From assembly GCF_001544515.1 (NCBI RefSeq), contig NZ_FCOL02000020.1:54389-118388 (forward strand): DNA of 64,000 bases. The letters are read 5' to 3'. Shown piece after piece: positions 54,445-62,861 of this stretch; within the stretch, counting starts at the first letter, position 1; every line of letters begins with the position of its first letter. The notes under the pieces were generated by a model that was not told where the DNA came from, did not search any database, and was given only the letters and a program-made list of their open reading frames with translations. The DNA comes from Caballeronia terrestris. Its GTDB lineage: Bacteria; Pseudomonadota; Gammaproteobacteria; Burkholderiales; Burkholderiaceae. The translations under genes were made by a program, and so were the position numbers.

Positions 54445-55473
54445 ATGCGAGGAAAAAACGACTGGGTACGCGCTGCAATTTTTGCCTTCGCGATAGCGAT
54501 ACTTTCAGCTTGCGGCGGCCACGGTGACGACTCGAGCGACGGCGGCGGCACGCCTACGACTCCGCCCGCAGGCGGCGTTCAACTGCAAGTCGTATCGTTC
54601 GGCGACAGTCTCTCGGACGTCGGTACCTATGCGCCGATAGCGAGCCCAATCGGCGGAGGGCGCTTCACGACCAATCCCGGACAAGTGTGGAGTCAGAATG
54701 TCGCGCAATACTACGGCGACACGCTGACGGCCGCCTACACGATCGACTTCACGCATAAGCTCAGTGCGCAGAGCGGCTTCGGCTATGCGGAAGGCGGGGC
54801 TACAGTCGCAACGCCTGCAGATCAATCGGATTTCCTGACCGCCGTGATCGGCAACATCGAAATGCCGGTCACCCAGCAACTGTCGAGCTATCTGGCCTCG
54901 CACGGCAGCTTCAACTCGAATCAACTGGTGCTTATCTGGGCCGGCGCCAATGACGTGCTTCGCGCAGGCCAACTCCCCGCCGCAGCGCCAACCGTGCAGA
55001 CGGCCGCCACGACCCTCGCGCAGATCGTCGGGCAGATCGTACAGAGCGGCGCTACGCACGTCGTGGTGGTGAATCTTCCGAACGTCGGTTTGTCGCCGGA
55101 GGGCCTTGCTTCGTCCGATGGCGGGGCTAATCTCACGCAGTTGTCGCAACTCTTCAACGACACTCTGAACTCCGCCTTGCAGACGAACGGCGTCCAGTCC
55201 AAGGTCATTCGCGTCGATGCCTTCACGTGGCTGAACCAGATCATCGCGAATTTTCAGGCCAATGGGTTTGCGGTGTCGAATACCGCCGTCGCCTGCGATC
55301 CCAAAAAGACGCCCAATCAAACGGCATTGCTGTGTTCGCCCGTGACCTACGTGACCAGCAACGCGGACCAGACATACATGTTCGCGGACGAGCTTCATCC
55401 GACGACGCATCTGCATGCGTTGTTTGCGCAGTATGTGGAGCAGCAGATCGCGAGTAGCGGGCTGGGGCACTGA
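54445..55473 (+). CDS. GDSL-family (SGNH) esterase lipoprotein
   Basis: 342 residues from the ATG at 54445 (AAGGAGA upstream). Lipobox ILSACGGHG with Cys near residue 23, then a Ser/Gly/Thr/Pro linker. SGNH blocks: VVSFGDSLSDVGTY (nucleophile Ser), the GFGYAEGGAT region, LVLIWAGANDVLRAG (Asn) and ADELHPTTHLHALF (Asp/His). Probably an outer-membrane or periplasmic lipase/esterase, related to the phospholipase-like GDSL group. Single gene, convergent with the dehydrogenase gene 15 bases away. Confidence 0.9.
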   Translation: MRGKNDWVRAAIFAFAIAILSACGGHGDDSSDGGGTPTTPPAGGVQLQVVSFGDSLSDVGTYAPIASPIGGGRFTTNPGQVWSQNVAQYYGDTLTAAYTIDFTHKLSAQSGFGYAEGGATVATPADQSDFLTAVIGNIEMPVTQQLSSYLASHGSFNSNQLVLIWAGANDVLRAGQLPAAAPTVQTAATTLAQIVGQIVQSGATHVVVVNLPNVGLSPEGLASSDGGANLTQLSQLFNDTLNSALQTNGVQSKVIRVDAFTWLNQIIANFQANGFAVSNTAVACDPKKTPNQTALLCSPVTYVTSNADQTYMFADELHPTTHLHALFAQYVEQQIASSGLGH

Positions 55474-55488
55474 GCGTCGCGGACAAGC

Positions 55489-56382
55489 TCACGAAACCGG
55501 CAAGCCATTGCGCCTGCGCAGTTCGCGAATCAACGCGCTGTGATCCAGCTCGCCGTCGCCGTGTTCGACCATGTCGGTGAAGAGGCCATCGACGAGCCCC
55601 AGTACCGGCAATTCCAGCCCCACGCTTTGCGCGAAACCGAGCGCGGTTTTCGTGTCCTTGATCTGATACTTGGCCGGGCCGCCCGGCTCGAAGTCCCGCG
55701 CGATCATGCGTGCCGCGTGCTGGCGCAGGATCGTCGAGTCGGCGAATCCGCCGAGCAGCGCCGCGCGGACCTGCGCGGGATCGGCGCCGCCGCGCTCCGC
55801 GAGCAGCATCGCTTCGGCGACGGTGGCGATCGTGCTCGCGACCATCATCTGGTTGACGAGCTTCGCGAGCTGGCCCGTACCGGCGGGACCGATGCGAGTC
55901 GGACGGCCCATCGTCTGCAGCACCGCGCGCACGCCTTCGAAGACCGGCGCCTCACCGCCTGCCATGATCGCGAGCGTGCCGTCCTGCGCGCCTTTCTCGC
56001 CGCCGGAAACGGGCGCGTCGAGATAGCCGATGTCACGCGCCGTCGCCGCCTTCGCATGGCGCTGCGCGGTATCGACGGGAATCGAGCTCATCACGATCAG
56101 TACGCTTCCTGCACGCATACGGGCGATGATGCCGTCATCACCGAGCAGGATATCGTCGCATGCGGGGCCGGAGCTCAGCATGCAGATCACGACATCCGCA
56201 TCGCGCGCGGCTTCGCTTGCATGACCGACTACCTCGACTCCTGCGCCGGCAAGTGGCGCCGCCTTGTCCCGGGTGCGGTTCCACGCCGCGACCCGGTAGC
56301 CGGCGCCGGCGATGCGCCGGGCCATCGGCAAGCCCATGATGCCCGTGCCGATAAAGCCCACTGCAAGACTCGCGCGCATCAT
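55489..56382 (-). CDS. Beta-hydroxyacid dehydrogenase (3-hydroxyisobutyrate / tartronate semialdehyde reductase family)
   Basis: 297 residues. N-terminal Rossmann motif GFIGTGIMGLPMARRIAGAG; substrate loop DAPVSGGEKGAQDGTLAIMAGG; catalytic Lys in GTGQLAKLVNQMMVA. Interconverts a beta-hydroxyacid and its semialdehyde with NAD(P). It overlaps the ABM gene by four bases and ends the operon led by the SAF-domain oxidoreductase, suggesting a late step in a sugar-acid or hydroxyacid pathway. Confidence 0.92.
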   Translation of the reverse strand: MMRASLAVGFIGTGIMGLPMARRIAGAGYRVAAWNRTRDKAAPLAGAGVEVVGHASEAARDADVVICMLSSGPACDDILLGDDGIIARMRAGSVLIVMSSIPVDTAQRHAKAATARDIGYLDAPVSGGEKGAQDGTLAIMAGGEAPVFEGVRAVLQTMGRPTRIGPAGTGQLAKLVNQMMVASTIATVAEAMLLAERGGADPAQVRAALLGGFADSTILRQHAARMIARDFEPGGPAKYQIKDTKTALGFAQSVGLELPVLGLVDGLFTDMVEHGDGELDHSALIRELRRRNGLPVS

Positions 56383-56690
56383 GCAGGCTCGCGGCGGCCG
56401 AAGCGCACGGGGCGCTCCGCGACGATCAGCGCCGGAAAGCCGGCACGAAAGCGATCGAGGTGCGGCGTCTGCAAGTGCGCATCGAACGCTGCGCGATCGT
56501 CGTAGACCTCGTAGAACATGACGCGCGCCGGCGTCTCGTCGAGCTGGACGATGTCGAACTGCCGGCAGCCGGGCTCGTCGGCGAGCGAGTGCCGTGCGTC
56601 GTCGCGTGCGAGCGCGAGGAAGTCGCGCACGCAGTCGGCCTTTACTTCGAACTCCGCGACGACCACGAACGCTTCGGTTCCGCTATCCAT
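56379..56690 (-). CDS. Antibiotic-biosynthesis-monooxygenase (ABM) domain protein
   Basis: 103 residues from the ATG at 56690 (GGAGAG six bases upstream); the ATG at 56714 adds eight residues. Ferredoxin-like ABM fold: AFVVVAEFEVKADCVRDFLALAR, SLADEPGCRQFDIVQ, VMFYEVYDDRAAFDAHLQTPHLDRF. Such small proteins act as monooxygenases or isomerases, including LsrG-type. Overlaps the dehydrogenase start (ATGA). Reaction unknown; the operon suggests a hydroxyacid intermediate as substrate. Confidence 0.87.
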   Translation of the reverse strand: MDSGTEAFVVVAEFEVKADCVRDFLALARDDARHSLADEPGCRQFDIVQLDETPARVMFYEVYDDRAAFDAHLQTPHLDRFRAGFPALIVAERPVRFGRREPA

Positions 56691-56726
56691 GCTGGACTCT
56701 CCATTCGATGCCATGATGTGCGCGCC

Positions 56727-58085
56727 TCATGCTGCCTTCGCAGGCTTGCCGAGCGCACTTTGCTCCATCTCGCGACGCAGCGCGACGACATCGAGATCGC
56801 GTTCCAGTTCGACATCCTCGAAGCGCACGATGGTGTCCTTCGCGACCGGACGCTTCAACCTGACGTTGTGCGCGAGCCCGATCGGCAGGCCGCCGATGGC
56901 AAGGCTCTTGGATGCCGGGATCGCATTGGCCCAGACCGCGTAGCCGCCTTCGCCGTCGAGCATCTCGCCCGGCTTGAGGTCGCGCTTGGCGGTCGCCACG
57001 GCGTCGCCCCGGAATTCCTTCGACGACCCCGTCGCCTCGCCGCGAAGTACGGCCGACAGCACGCTCACGCTGGTTTCGAGGCCGATCATGTGGAACGGGC
57101 GCCACATCGAGCCGTACCAGCCGGTCGGATCGACGAGCAGGCCGTATTGCTTGAAGCAGGCGCGCGCGTATTCGTTCGGCGCCTTGAACGTGACGAACAC
57201 GCCGTAGCGAATGTTGTTGAGCACTTCGCGGCCGTCCGGTTCCTGGCTGGCAGCGATGTCAACGAGGCCGCTGCGCGACAAGCGTCCGCCATCTTCCTCT
57301 GGCCGGAAGACGCGCGCCAGATCGTGCAGGCCCGCGGGAGGAAACGCGAGGCCGTTGTCCGGGCAATCGAGGCCCGTGCCGTTCGCGACCGCCGCCATCT
57401 CGATCGCGGCCTTGGTGCCGTCGGTGAAGGAGTTGTACATCTTCGGGTTGAAGTCGCCCTTGGCCACTTCCTCATCGGTCCATCCGAAGAAGCTCCACAC
57501 TGTGTCCGGCGTCGAATAGCGATAGCGCGGTTCGAAGTTCATGCCTTTGCCGGCCGAGGTCAGCTCGAATCCGCACGAGCGCACCCAGTCCACGAGTTCG
57601 CAGATGATCGCGGGCTGGTCGCCGTATGCCATGCTGTAGACGAGGCCGCGCTCGCGAGCGCGCGCGGCGAGCAGCGGGCCACACATCGCGTCGGCCTCGA
57701 CGTTGACCATGACTACATGCTTGTTGCCTTCGATCGCGGCCAACGCGTGACGCACGCCGGCGATCGGATGACCCGTCGCTTCGATGATGCATTCGATTTC
57801 ATCGCAGGCGGCGAGCGCGGCGGCATCGTCGAGGACGCAGGTGGCGCCGGTCTTGACGGCATCGGAGAGGGTACGTGCGCCGTATTGCTCGGCCGGCCAG
57901 CCGACTCGCGCAAGCGATGCGCGCGCCTTGCCGACGTCTAGATCGGCGACGCCTACTACATGCAGCCCTTCGATATGGCGGGCCTGCGACAGCACCATCG
58001 AGCCGAACTTGCCGGCGCCGATCAGGCCGATGCGAACGGGACGTCCGGATGCGTTGCGTGCCTGGAGCAGACTGGAGAGATTCAT
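56727..58085 (-). CDS. NAD(P)-dependent oxidoreductase with C-terminal SAF domain
   Basis: 452 residues from the ATG at 58085 (AAAGGA upstream; TTG at 58091 possible). Rossmann domain RIGLIGAGKFGSMVLSQAR, homoserine-dehydrogenase-like middle (EATGHPIAGVRHALAAIEGNKHVVMVNVE), then a SAF-type C-terminal domain (KPGEMLDGEGGYAVWANAIP). This fused family occurs in sugar-acid catabolic clusters; the exact step here is unassigned. It heads a three-gene operon with ABM and dehydrogenase genes and lies behind a LysR gene. Confidence 0.88.
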   Translation of the reverse strand: MNLSSLLQARNASGRPVRIGLIGAGKFGSMVLSQARHIEGLHVVGVADLDVGKARASLARVGWPAEQYGARTLSDAVKTGATCVLDDAAALAACDEIECIIEATGHPIAGVRHALAAIEGNKHVVMVNVEADAMCGPLLAARARERGLVYSMAYGDQPAIICELVDWVRSCGFELTSAGKGMNFEPRYRYSTPDTVWSFFGWTDEEVAKGDFNPKMYNSFTDGTKAAIEMAAVANGTGLDCPDNGLAFPPAGLHDLARVFRPEEDGGRLSRSGLVDIAASQEPDGREVLNNIRYGVFVTFKAPNEYARACFKQYGLLVDPTGWYGSMWRPFHMIGLETSVSVLSAVLRGEATGSSKEFRGDAVATAKRDLKPGEMLDGEGGYAVWANAIPASKSLAIGGLPIGLAHNVRLKRPVAKDTIVRFEDVELERDLDVVALRREMEQSALGKPAKAA

Positions 58086-58265
58086 GTGCAATCCTTTGTG
58101 GTCGAGACTATGGATCGTGGCCGCGAACGCGGCGCGCGGTGATTGGCCGGGGTGGCGTGATCGAAGGCATGACAGCGGTGCGCCTTACTTGCGAGCAAGT
58201 GTAGTCAGGGGCTTCTGCCAGAACAATTAACATTTCCGAGGCGATTTGTTAGCCAGGCTTCAACA

Positions 58266-59174
58266 TCAGCGGGCGGCGGGAAGTTGGGACGCGGATTGCC
58301 AGGCGGCACGCTCGGCGCGCAGCCAATCGAGGAACAGGATCACTTTCTTCTTGTGCAGATGCTCGAACGGGCAGACGATCCACTGCGTCGTCAGGCGGAT
58401 CGCCGGGGGCTCGCGCACCGGGCAGATCAACGTGCCGTCGCGCAGCTCGCGCCACATCATGAGCGTGCTTTCGAGCGCGATGCCCATGCCGTCGACGGCG
58501 GCATCGATCGCCATATGGCTGCGATCGAACAGTACGCGCTGCCCTGGATCGAGCGGCGCTGCGCGCGCCACCGAGAACCAGTGTGGCCATTGGACCTGCG
58601 ACTTGATCGAGTAGATGAGTCGATGCCGCTGAAGATCGGCGGCATCGAGACTCGACGGCGCGCAGTACGCGGGCGAGCATACCGGCAGGAACGATTCCTC
58701 GGTGAGCGCTTCAACATACACGCCCGGCCATTGCCCGGTGCCGTGACGGATCTCGATATCGACTGCTTCCTGCGCGAAGTCGGTCATTTCATTGGTGCCG
58801 TTCAGGCGCACCTCCAGATCGGGATGGCCGTCGAGGAACGAGCGCAGACGCGGCAAGAGAAACTTGGTGGAGAGCGTTGGAGTCGCGCGTACCGTCAGGA
58901 GCGTGACGGAGCGCAACCCGCGTATACGCTGAGTCGCATCCGCGATGCGATCGATCTCCTCTGAAATCATCGCGAAGTAGCGCTCGCCTGCTTCGGTCAA
59001 TGCCACGCCGCGACCGACCTTCGTCATCAACGCCGTGCCCAAGTGAGTTTCCAGCGACTGGATTTGCTGGCTGACGGCCGATGGCGTGACGTTCAATTCC
59101 GCGGCTGCGCGGGAGATGCTCCCCGAACTCGCCGCAGCATGAAAAACACTGATGGCCCGCAATGGCAGATACAT
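58266..59174 (-). CDS. LysR-type transcriptional regulator (GcvA-like)
   Basis: 302 residues from the ATG at 59174 (AAGGG five bases upstream). N-terminal HTH: LRAISVFHAAASSGSISRAAAELNVTPSAVSQQIQSLE. Effector domain with GcvA-like WPGVYVEALTEESFLPVCSP. Divergent from the TRAP transporter genes and upstream of the SAF/ABM/dehydrogenase operon, so it probably controls both in response to the imported acid. Confidence 0.93.
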   Translation of the reverse strand: MYLPLRAISVFHAAASSGSISRAAAELNVTPSAVSQQIQSLETHLGTALMTKVGRGVALTEAGERYFAMISEEIDRIADATQRIRGLRSVTLLTVRATPTLSTKFLLPRLRSFLDGHPDLEVRLNGTNEMTDFAQEAVDIEIRHGTGQWPGVYVEALTEESFLPVCSPAYCAPSSLDAADLQRHRLIYSIKSQVQWPHWFSVARAAPLDPGQRVLFDRSHMAIDAAVDGMGIALESTLMMWRELRDGTLICPVREPPAIRLTTQWIVCPFEHLHKKKVILFLDWLRAERAAWQSASQLPAAR

Positions 59175-59365
59175 GATCACCCTTTAGATTGGCTACACCT
59201 TTGCGCAAAATAATTGAATTGTCCTTCACCAACAAGCCTCTTATATTTTGCACACGCAGGACCGGCAGCGCCTCGACAAGAGTCGAACAAGCGCCGCAAC
59301 GTGCCCCGACGCCATACAGACAAAGTGGCGCGCCACGGTAAGTTCATATAACAGGAGACAGCATC
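59175..59365. promoter_or_regulatory. Divergent lysR-TRAP control region
   Basis: 191 bases. Perfect dyad TTTGCGCAAA at 59200-59209, 25 bases upstream of lysR, in AT-rich DNA. A candidate operator; no T-N11-A assignment is certain. Confidence 0.45.
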
Positions 59366-60394
59366 ATGAGCACGTCGAACTCGCCGCGCCGCATCTCGCG
59401 ACGCGCGGTGTTGAAGGCTGCGGCCGCCCTTCCGCTGGTAACGATATGGACCCGGCCTGCACGCGCCGCCGAGTTCACCTACAAGCTCGCTACAGGGCAA
59501 TCCCTTAATCAGCCGATCAATGCGCGACTTAAAGAAGCCATCGACCGCATTCGCGAAGCGAGCAGCGGCAGGCTCGAGATCCGCTTCTTCCCCGCATCGC
59601 AACTCGGCTCGGACACGGACCTGCTGTCGCAGACGCGCTCGGGTGCCGTCGAGTTCCTCAACATCTCGGGCTCGGTGATGTCGACCGTGATCCCGCTCGC
59701 GGCCATTACCAATCTCGGCTTTGCGTTCTCGGACTACGATCAGGTCTGGCGGGGCGTCGATGGCGATCTCGGCAAGATCATCCGCGCGCAGATCGACAAG
59801 AGCGGGTACGTGTCGGTGTCGAAGGCGGCGGACAACGGCTTCCGGCAGATCACCTCCGCCACGAAACCGATCAAGACGCCCGACGACTTGCGCGGCTACC
59901 GCATCCGCGTGCCGGTCTCGCCGATGTTCACTTCGCTCTTTCAGACGCTAGGGGCGAACCCTACGTCGATCAACTTCAACGAGCTATACACCGCGTTGCA
60001 GACGCATCTCGTGGACGGTCAGGAAAACGGCCTCGTCACGATCGAGGCGGGCAAGCTGTATGAAGTGCAGAAATATGTCGCCGAGACCAATCACATCTGG
60101 GACCCGTTCTGGCTGCTTGGCAACCCGCGCGCATTCAACGCGCTGCCCGACGATCTCAAGACGATCGTGAGACGCGAATTCGACCGGGCGAGTGTCGAGC
60201 AGCGCGCGGACGTCGCGCGATTGAATACGTCGCTGAAGTCGCAGCTCTCCAGCAAGGGACTGACGTTCGTTCCCGCCGACAGGGACGCGTTCCGCGCAGC
60301 GCTCTCGAAGTCCGGCTTCTATACGCAATGGCGCGACAAGTTCGGCGCCAGCGCGTGGAGCGCCCTCGAAGCGGTGACGGGGAAAATATCATGA
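59366..60394 (+). CDS. TRAP transporter solute-binding protein (DctP), Tat-exported
   Basis: 342 residues. N-terminal twin-arginine signal (RRISRRAVLKAAAALPLVT), cleavage near PARAA/EFTY. DctP fold: IREASSGRLEIRFFPASQLGSD, the carboxylate-binding Arg region RGYRIRVPVSPMFTSLFQTLGANPT and LVDGQENGLVTIEAGKLYEVQKYV. It binds an organic acid in the periplasm. Overlaps the membrane-subunit gene by four bases (ATGA). Confidence 0.94.
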   Translation: MSTSNSPRRISRRAVLKAAAALPLVTIWTRPARAAEFTYKLATGQSLNQPINARLKEAIDRIREASSGRLEIRFFPASQLGSDTDLLSQTRSGAVEFLNISGSVMSTVIPLAAITNLGFAFSDYDQVWRGVDGDLGKIIRAQIDKSGYVSVSKAADNGFRQITSATKPIKTPDDLRGYRIRVPVSPMFTSLFQTLGANPTSINFNELYTALQTHLVDGQENGLVTIEAGKLYEVQKYVAETNHIWDPFWLLGNPRAFNALPDDLKTIVRREFDRASVEQRADVARLNTSLKSQLSSKGLTFVPADRDAFRAALSKSGFYTQWRDKFGASAWSALEAVTGKIS

Positions 60395-62280
60395 GCGCCG
60401 CGCACAATCTGGAGGTGCCGGGACCCTCGTTCGTGCGCGACGCGCACGGCGAGAGCGTCATCGAACGCTGGTTGCGTCGCGGGATCGAGGTGCTCGCGGC
60501 GGCGGCGGTCGTGGGCGAGGTGGCGCTGCTGTTCGTCGGCATCGTGGCGCGCGCGGTGTTTCATCAGCCGCTGATCTGGTCGGACGAACTCGCGTCCATT
60601 CTGTTCCTCTGGCTTGCGATGCTGGGCAGCGCGCTCGCGGTGCAGCGTTCGTGTCACATGCGGTTGACGTTCTTCGTATCGCACATGACACCGCGCGCGC
60701 AGGCTTGGGCCGAGACGCTGGCGGTCGCCGCTGCGGCTGCTTTTTTCGCACTGGTGATGCATCCCGCATACGACTATGTGCAGGACCAGGCATTCGTCGA
60801 AACGCCGGCACTAGGCTGGTCGGGATCGGTCAGGGCACTGGCGATTCCGTTCGGCTGTGCGGCGGCATTGGTCAGTTGCGGGCTGCGTCTTGCGCGGCAC
60901 GACCGGCGACATATCGTCGGTGCGGTTGCGCTGATGGTGCTGATTGCGGGCGCCTGCTATCTCGCCAAGGCGCCCTTGACGCATATGGGGCAGGGCGCGT
61001 TGCTTGTGTTCTTTGTCGGCTTGCTTGGCACGGCGGTGATGGCGGGCGTGCCGATCGCCTTCGCGTTCTCGCTCGCGACGAGCGCCTATCTGCTGACGAC
61101 GACGTCGACGCCGCTTAGCGTCGTCGTCGGACGCATGGACGAAGGCATGAGCACGCTGATCCTGCTCGCCGTGCCGATGTTCGTGCTGCTCGGGCAGCTC
61201 GTGCATGTCACGGGCGTGGCGCGCGTGATGGTCGCGTTTCTCGCGTCGCTGCTCGGTCACGTTCGGGGCGGCATGTCGTATGTGCTGCTCGGCGCGATGC
61301 TGTTGATCTCGGGCATCTCTGGATCGAAGACGGCCGATATGGCGGCTGTTGCGCCGGTGCTTTTCCCCGAGATGCGCAAGCGCGGAATGAAGGACGGCGA
61401 GCTCGTGTCGCTGCTTGCCGCGTCCGGTGCGATGAGCGAGACGATTCCGCCGTCGCTGGTGCTGATCGCGATCGCGTCGGTGACCGGCATATCGATCGCG
61501 GCGCTCTTTACCGCGGGCATCTTGCCGGCGATCGTTCTCGCTTTCGTGCTCGGGGTCGTCGCGTGGTGGCGTGCGGGACGCGAGGAAGAAACGGATGAGA
61601 GCCGTGCGGGAGCGGTGAGGGCACCGTGGTCGCATGTACGTCGCACGTTCGTGATCGCCTTGCCGGCGCTGTTGCTGCCGTTCCTGATTCGTAGCGCGGT
61701 GGTCGAAGGCATCGCGACCGCGACGGAGGTATCGACGATCGGTATCGCCTATTCGCTCGTCATCGGCCTCCTGATCTATCGCGGCGGCCTCAAGTGGAAA
61801 GCGATCATGCCGATGCTGCTGCAGACGGCGGCTCTCTCCGGCGCGATTCTGTTCATCGTCGGGGCGGCGAGTGCGATGGGCTGGGCGCTGACACAGTCGG
61901 GTTTCTCGCACGACCTCGCTAGCATGATGACGAGAGTCCCAGGCGGTGCCGCTGGCTTCATGCTGGTGTCGATCGTCGCGTTCATCGTGCTTGGCAGCGT
62001 GCTCGAGGGCATCCCGGCCATCGTTCTGTTCGGGCCGCTGCTGTTTCCGGTTGCGCATCAGCTCGGCATCCACGAAGTGCACTATGCGATGGTCGTCGTG
62101 CTCGCGATGGGACTCGGGGTCTTCGCGCCGCCATTCGGCCTGTGTTATTACGCGGCGTGCATCATCGGCGAGGTATCGCCGGAAGCGGGGCTCAGGCGGA
62201 TATGGATCTATCTGGGCATGCTGCTTCTCGGGCTGATCGCAATCGCCTTCGTTCCCTGGATCTCTATCGGCTTTCTCTGA
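60391..62280 (+). CDS. TRAP transporter fused DctQ-DctM membrane subunit
   Basis: 629 residues from the ATG at 60391. N-terminal DctQ part has four helices (VALLFVGIVARAVFHQPLIWSDELASILFLWLAML to about residue 190). A linker helix leads to the DctM part, with the GVPIAFAFSLATSAYLL, RGGMSYVLLGAMLLISGISGSKTADMAAVAPVLFPEM and SGAMSETIPPSLVLIAI blocks. The fused form replaces separate Q and M genes. Sodium-coupled uptake of an organic acid is expected. Terminator follows. Confidence 0.93.
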   Translation: MSAAHNLEVPGPSFVRDAHGESVIERWLRRGIEVLAAAAVVGEVALLFVGIVARAVFHQPLIWSDELASILFLWLAMLGSALAVQRSCHMRLTFFVSHMTPRAQAWAETLAVAAAAAFFALVMHPAYDYVQDQAFVETPALGWSGSVRALAIPFGCAAALVSCGLRLARHDRRHIVGAVALMVLIAGACYLAKAPLTHMGQGALLVFFVGLLGTAVMAGVPIAFAFSLATSAYLLTTTSTPLSVVVGRMDEGMSTLILLAVPMFVLLGQLVHVTGVARVMVAFLASLLGHVRGGMSYVLLGAMLLISGISGSKTADMAAVAPVLFPEMRKRGMKDGELVSLLAASGAMSETIPPSLVLIAIASVTGISIAALFTAGILPAIVLAFVLGVVAWWRAGREEETDESRAGAVRAPWSHVRRTFVIALPALLLPFLIRSAVVEGIATATEVSTIGIAYSLVIGLLIYRGGLKWKAIMPMLLQTAALSGAILFIVGAASAMGWALTQSGFSHDLASMMTRVPGGAAGFMLVSIVAFIVLGSVLEGIPAIVLFGPLLFPVAHQLGIHEVHYAMVVVLAMGLGVFAPPFGLCYYAACIIGEVSPEAGLRRIWIYLGMLLLGLIAIAFVPWISIGFL

Positions 62281-62308
62281 ACTATCGCGTACAAGTGCGT
62301 TGAGAGCT

Positions 62309-62344
62309 AACCACACTTGCCGCTTGCGGCGGTGTGGTTTTGAT
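62309..62344 (+). terminator. Intrinsic terminator of the TRAP operon
   Basis: AACCACAC pairs with GTGTGGTT around an inner CGCTTGCG stem, and the right arm runs into TTTTGATT. Located about 30 bases after the DctQM stop. Confidence 0.75.
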
Positions 62345-62861
62345 TATTTATAAGCGCTGGAACACCAACGGCTTGAAGCGAAATTCTTTAGCTCCCTCGG
62401 GCTTGATTCCCTTTGTCGAATCGACGCGTGCGCTTGCGAACAGAACGCACGCAGGCATCGCGGGACGCATGGTTATCCATGTGACGGTGCTCGGATAAAC
62501 CCGCATCGATGGATAGGAATCGGCCTCGATTCTCGACATCCGAACGTCTCTCGATACTACGACTCGCTGCTTTTTCACCACGAACAAGCGGTCGATCACA
62601 TTTCTCGTAGATAACATTCTGTAAGGTAGTTGGGTATCCAAACTTTGAATGTCGCTTGAGGTTATCTGCGGCAAACAAGTGTTTCGACAAGCAAACGTTT
62701 TCTGTGGGGCAATGCACCCGAGAAAGCGCGCTTGCATGTGGTCTCGGTGGTGCATGCCACAGATGTGTTCGCCTTGGGCGGTCATTCTGCCGTCCAAGCC
62801 GTGTTCCTTTTGAGCAAGAAAAGGAGGACGACATCACGACATGTTCACATCGGAGACATCT
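62345..62861. other. Gene-poor 0.5 kb, AT-richer, promoter side of the repeat protein
   Basis: No convincing gene on either strand. A 149-codon minus-strand frame (62348-62797) has odd Cys/His/Arg composition and no ribosome site, so it is not called. Base composition drops in GC compared with flanks. AGGAGG at 62822-62827 and GGAGA at 62852-62856 precede the next gene. May hold a regulated promoter or small RNA; none could be shown. Confidence 0.4.

Noticed and set aside
62348..62797. A 149-codon minus-strand frame in the gene-poor gap.
   Set aside because: No ribosome site, unusual Cys/His/Arg content and no recognised motif. It cannot be supported as a gene, although the region is otherwise empty.
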